Of a DNA stretch of 6,316 nucleotides, positions 5,283 to 6,316 are shown piece after piece. Every line of letters begins with the position of its first letter. Position 1 is the first letter of the stretch. A model generated the notes under the pieces. That model made no database searches. It saw only the letters and a list, made by a program, of their open reading frames with translations, and was not told the DNA's origin. The stretch comes from an uncultured Chloroflexota bacterium (lineage in GTDB: Bacteria; Chloroflexota; Anaerolineae; Aggregatilineales; Phototrophicaceae). The DNA lies in assembly GCA_937870805.1 (NCBI GenBank), contig CALMZT010000718.1:1-6316 (forward strand). Reading direction: 5' to 3'. The position numbers and the translations under genes are program-made.

Positions 5283-5303
5283 TAATTCTACACTGTAGAA
5301 TTA
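5283..5303. promoter_or_regulatory. TetR operator 2 (perfect 21-bp palindrome)
   Basis: The arms TAATTCTACA and TGTAGAATTA are exact reverse complements about a central C at 5293. The 13-base core is identical to operator 1, and the centres are 29 bp apart. It covers the predicted SDR transcription start and the region upstream of the repressor promoter. It is the longer and more symmetric site, so probably the tighter-binding one. Confidence 0.85.
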
Positions 5304-5333
5304 AATGTTTGGCGGATTTGAAGGAGTTTTCTG

Positions 5334-6239
5334 ATGAAACCGTTACATGGCAAAGTCGCCGTTGTCGCGGGCGCAACACGCGGCGCAGGGCGTGGCATCG
5401 CCTCAATGTTGGGTGAGGCAGGCGCAACCGTTTACTGCACCGGACGCAGCACGCGGAACAAAGTCATCCCTGAGGGCAAACCTGAAAACTCGTTTGTCGT
5501 GGCATATCGCCGTGAAACCATCGAAGAAACCGCCGAGATGGTCACGGCTTATGGCGGCGTGGGCATTCCCGTACAGACCGATCATCTTCAGGAAGATCAG
5601 GTACAAGCGCTGTTTGCGCGTGTGAAGGCAGAGCAGGGCAAGCTGGATATTCTGGTCAACGATGTGTGGGGCGGCGATGAGTTTCAGGAATGGGGCAAGC
5701 CGTTCTGGGAACTCGATATACACAAAGGCTTTGCGATGAGGGAGCGCGCGATCAATACGCATATCATCACCAGCCGCTATGGTGTGCCGCTGCTGATTGA
5801 AGGGAAACAAGGTTTGGTAGTCGAAATCACCGACGGCGAAACTGCTTCCTATCGCGGCAGCTTTTTCTACGACATCGTGAAAACGACGATTATTCGGTTG
5901 GCGTATGCCATGTCGGAAGACCTGCGCCCGCACAGGATCACGGCGCTGGCGGTCACACCGGGCTTTCTGCGCTCAGAAGCCATGCTCGAAAATTTTGGCG
6001 TGACTGAAGCAAACTGGCGTGATGGCGCGAAGAAAGACCCACACTTTATCGCTTCGGAAACGCCGTTTTTCGTCGGGCGTGCCGTTGCGTCGCTGGCAGC
6101 CGATCCCAACGTATTTAGCAAAACAGGGAAAGCCTTTAGTTCGTGGGGCTTGTCGGACGAGTATCACTTCAAAGACATCAACGGCGAACAACCACACTGG
6201 GGACGTTACTTCGCGGAACACGTCGAGGGCAAAATGTAG
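5334..6239 (+). CDS. SDR-family NAD(P)-dependent oxidoreductase
   Basis: A 301-residue short-chain dehydrogenase/reductase, probably cytoplasmic; the substrate is unknown. The Rossmann fold starts at once: VAVVAGATRGAGRGIA gives the nucleotide-binding GxxxGxG (Gly13, Gly17, Gly19). CTGRST follows strand 2, and Arg38 suggests NADP preference. Asp83 and NDVWGG (109-114) occupy the usual D and NNAG positions. The catalytic YxxxK is Tyr179-DIV-Lys183, and PGF (209-211) follows. At the site of the catalytic serine, 13 residues before the tyrosine, there is Thr166 (EITDG). The length and the C-terminal SETPFFVGRAVASLAADP and SSWGLSDEY segments resemble the DHRS1-like branch. The ATG at 5334 has AAGGAG seven bases upstream. 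Expression is probably controlled by the adjacent TetR-type repressor through two operators. Confidence 0.93.
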   Translation: MKPLHGKVAVVAGATRGAGRGIASMLGEAGATVYCTGRSTRNKVIPEGKPENSFVVAYRRETIEETAEMVTAYGGVGIPVQTDHLQEDQVQALFARVKAEQGKLDILVNDVWGGDEFQEWGKPFWELDIHKGFAMRERAINTHIITSRYGVPLLIEGKQGLVVEITDGETASYRGSFFYDIVKTTIIRLAYAMSEDLRPHRITALAVTPGFLRSEAMLENFGVTEANWRDGAKKDPHFIASETPFFVGRAVASLAADPNVFSKTGKAFSSWGLSDEYHFKDINGEQPHWGRYFAEHVEGKM

Positions 6240-6265
6240 CTAATGGAGAAATCAATTAGACTGCG

Positions 6266-6289
6266 AACAATGGGCTTAAGCCCATTGTT
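6266..6289. repeat. Perfect 24-bp palindrome downstream of the SDR gene
   Basis: AACAATGGGCTT (6266-6277) is followed directly by its exact reverse complement AAGCCCATTGTT. As RNA it would form a stem of about 10 bp with a four-base loop, 26 bases after the SDR stop. No T-tract follows on the plus strand (GAGGTAAATC), so termination would be atypical. It may act as a 3' stabilising hairpin, a weak terminator or a dispersed REP-like element. Confidence 0.75.
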
Positions 6290-6316
6290 GAGGTAAATCA
6301 TTCGTGTTCGTTTTGA

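Noticed and set aside
5403..5933. A 176-codon minus-strand open frame inside the SDR gene
   Set aside because: It is opposite a complete SDR with intact cofactor and YxxxK motifs. The translation has no domain signal.
6290..6316. Possible start of another gene: GAGGT at 6290-6294 and GTG at 6304
   Set aside because: Only about four codons remain before the window ends, so neither the frame nor a product can be judged.
1..6316. CRISPR array, tRNA or rRNA gene, insertion sequence, or integrase attachment site
   Set aside because: I found no regularly spaced repeats, no cloverleaf-like segment with the T-loop consensus, and no transposase or integrase frame.

Overview
The window is about 6.3 kb of moderately GC-rich bacterial chromosome with densely packed genes and short gaps. 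Several features loosely suggest a Chloroflexota-type (Anaerolineae-like) bacterium: the style of the proteins, including the SDR and a small protein ending in a clamp-type peptide, and short palindromic intergenic repeats. No rRNA or other marker is present, so this placement is an inference from impression, not a demonstrated one.

Layout from left to right. Positions 1-278 hold no convincing gene, only a short direct repeat. A minus-strand alpha/beta hydrolase (279-1058) diverges from ribonuclease D (rnd, 1228-2358). The gap between them holds a long imperfect inverted repeat (1082-1136) and a good sigma70-type promoter for rnd (1167-1194). After rnd comes a hairpin-forming element, then a plus-strand run of three genes. 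These are a small acidic-tailed protein ending in QLSLF (2433-2750), a membrane protein with a PD-(D/E)XK nuclease-like signature between two transmembrane segments (2802-3629), and the tRNA adenosine deaminase tadA (3622-4080), which overlaps the membrane protein gene by 8 bases. A minus-strand hicB-hicA toxin-antitoxin pair (4496-4075) converges on tadA, and the two genes overlap by 6 bases at a shared CTATAG palindrome. A TetR-family repressor (minus, 5236-4580) and an SDR oxidoreductase (plus, 5334-6239) diverge from a gap with two palindromic operators. The window ends with a perfect 24-bp palindrome (6266-6289).

How the genes may work together. rnd and tadA both act on tRNA (3' trimming and wobble A-to-I editing) and bracket two uncharacterised genes in the same direction. 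The TetR/SDR pair looks like a self-contained regulatory unit: one operator fills the spacer of a consensus SDR promoter and the second overlaps the predicted transcription start, so the repressor probably controls both itself and the reductase. The least ordinary content is the membrane-flanked nuclease-like protein, whose predicted active site faces away from the cytoplasm, and the small protein with a sliding-clamp-type C-terminus next to it. Neither can be assigned a function from sequence alone.
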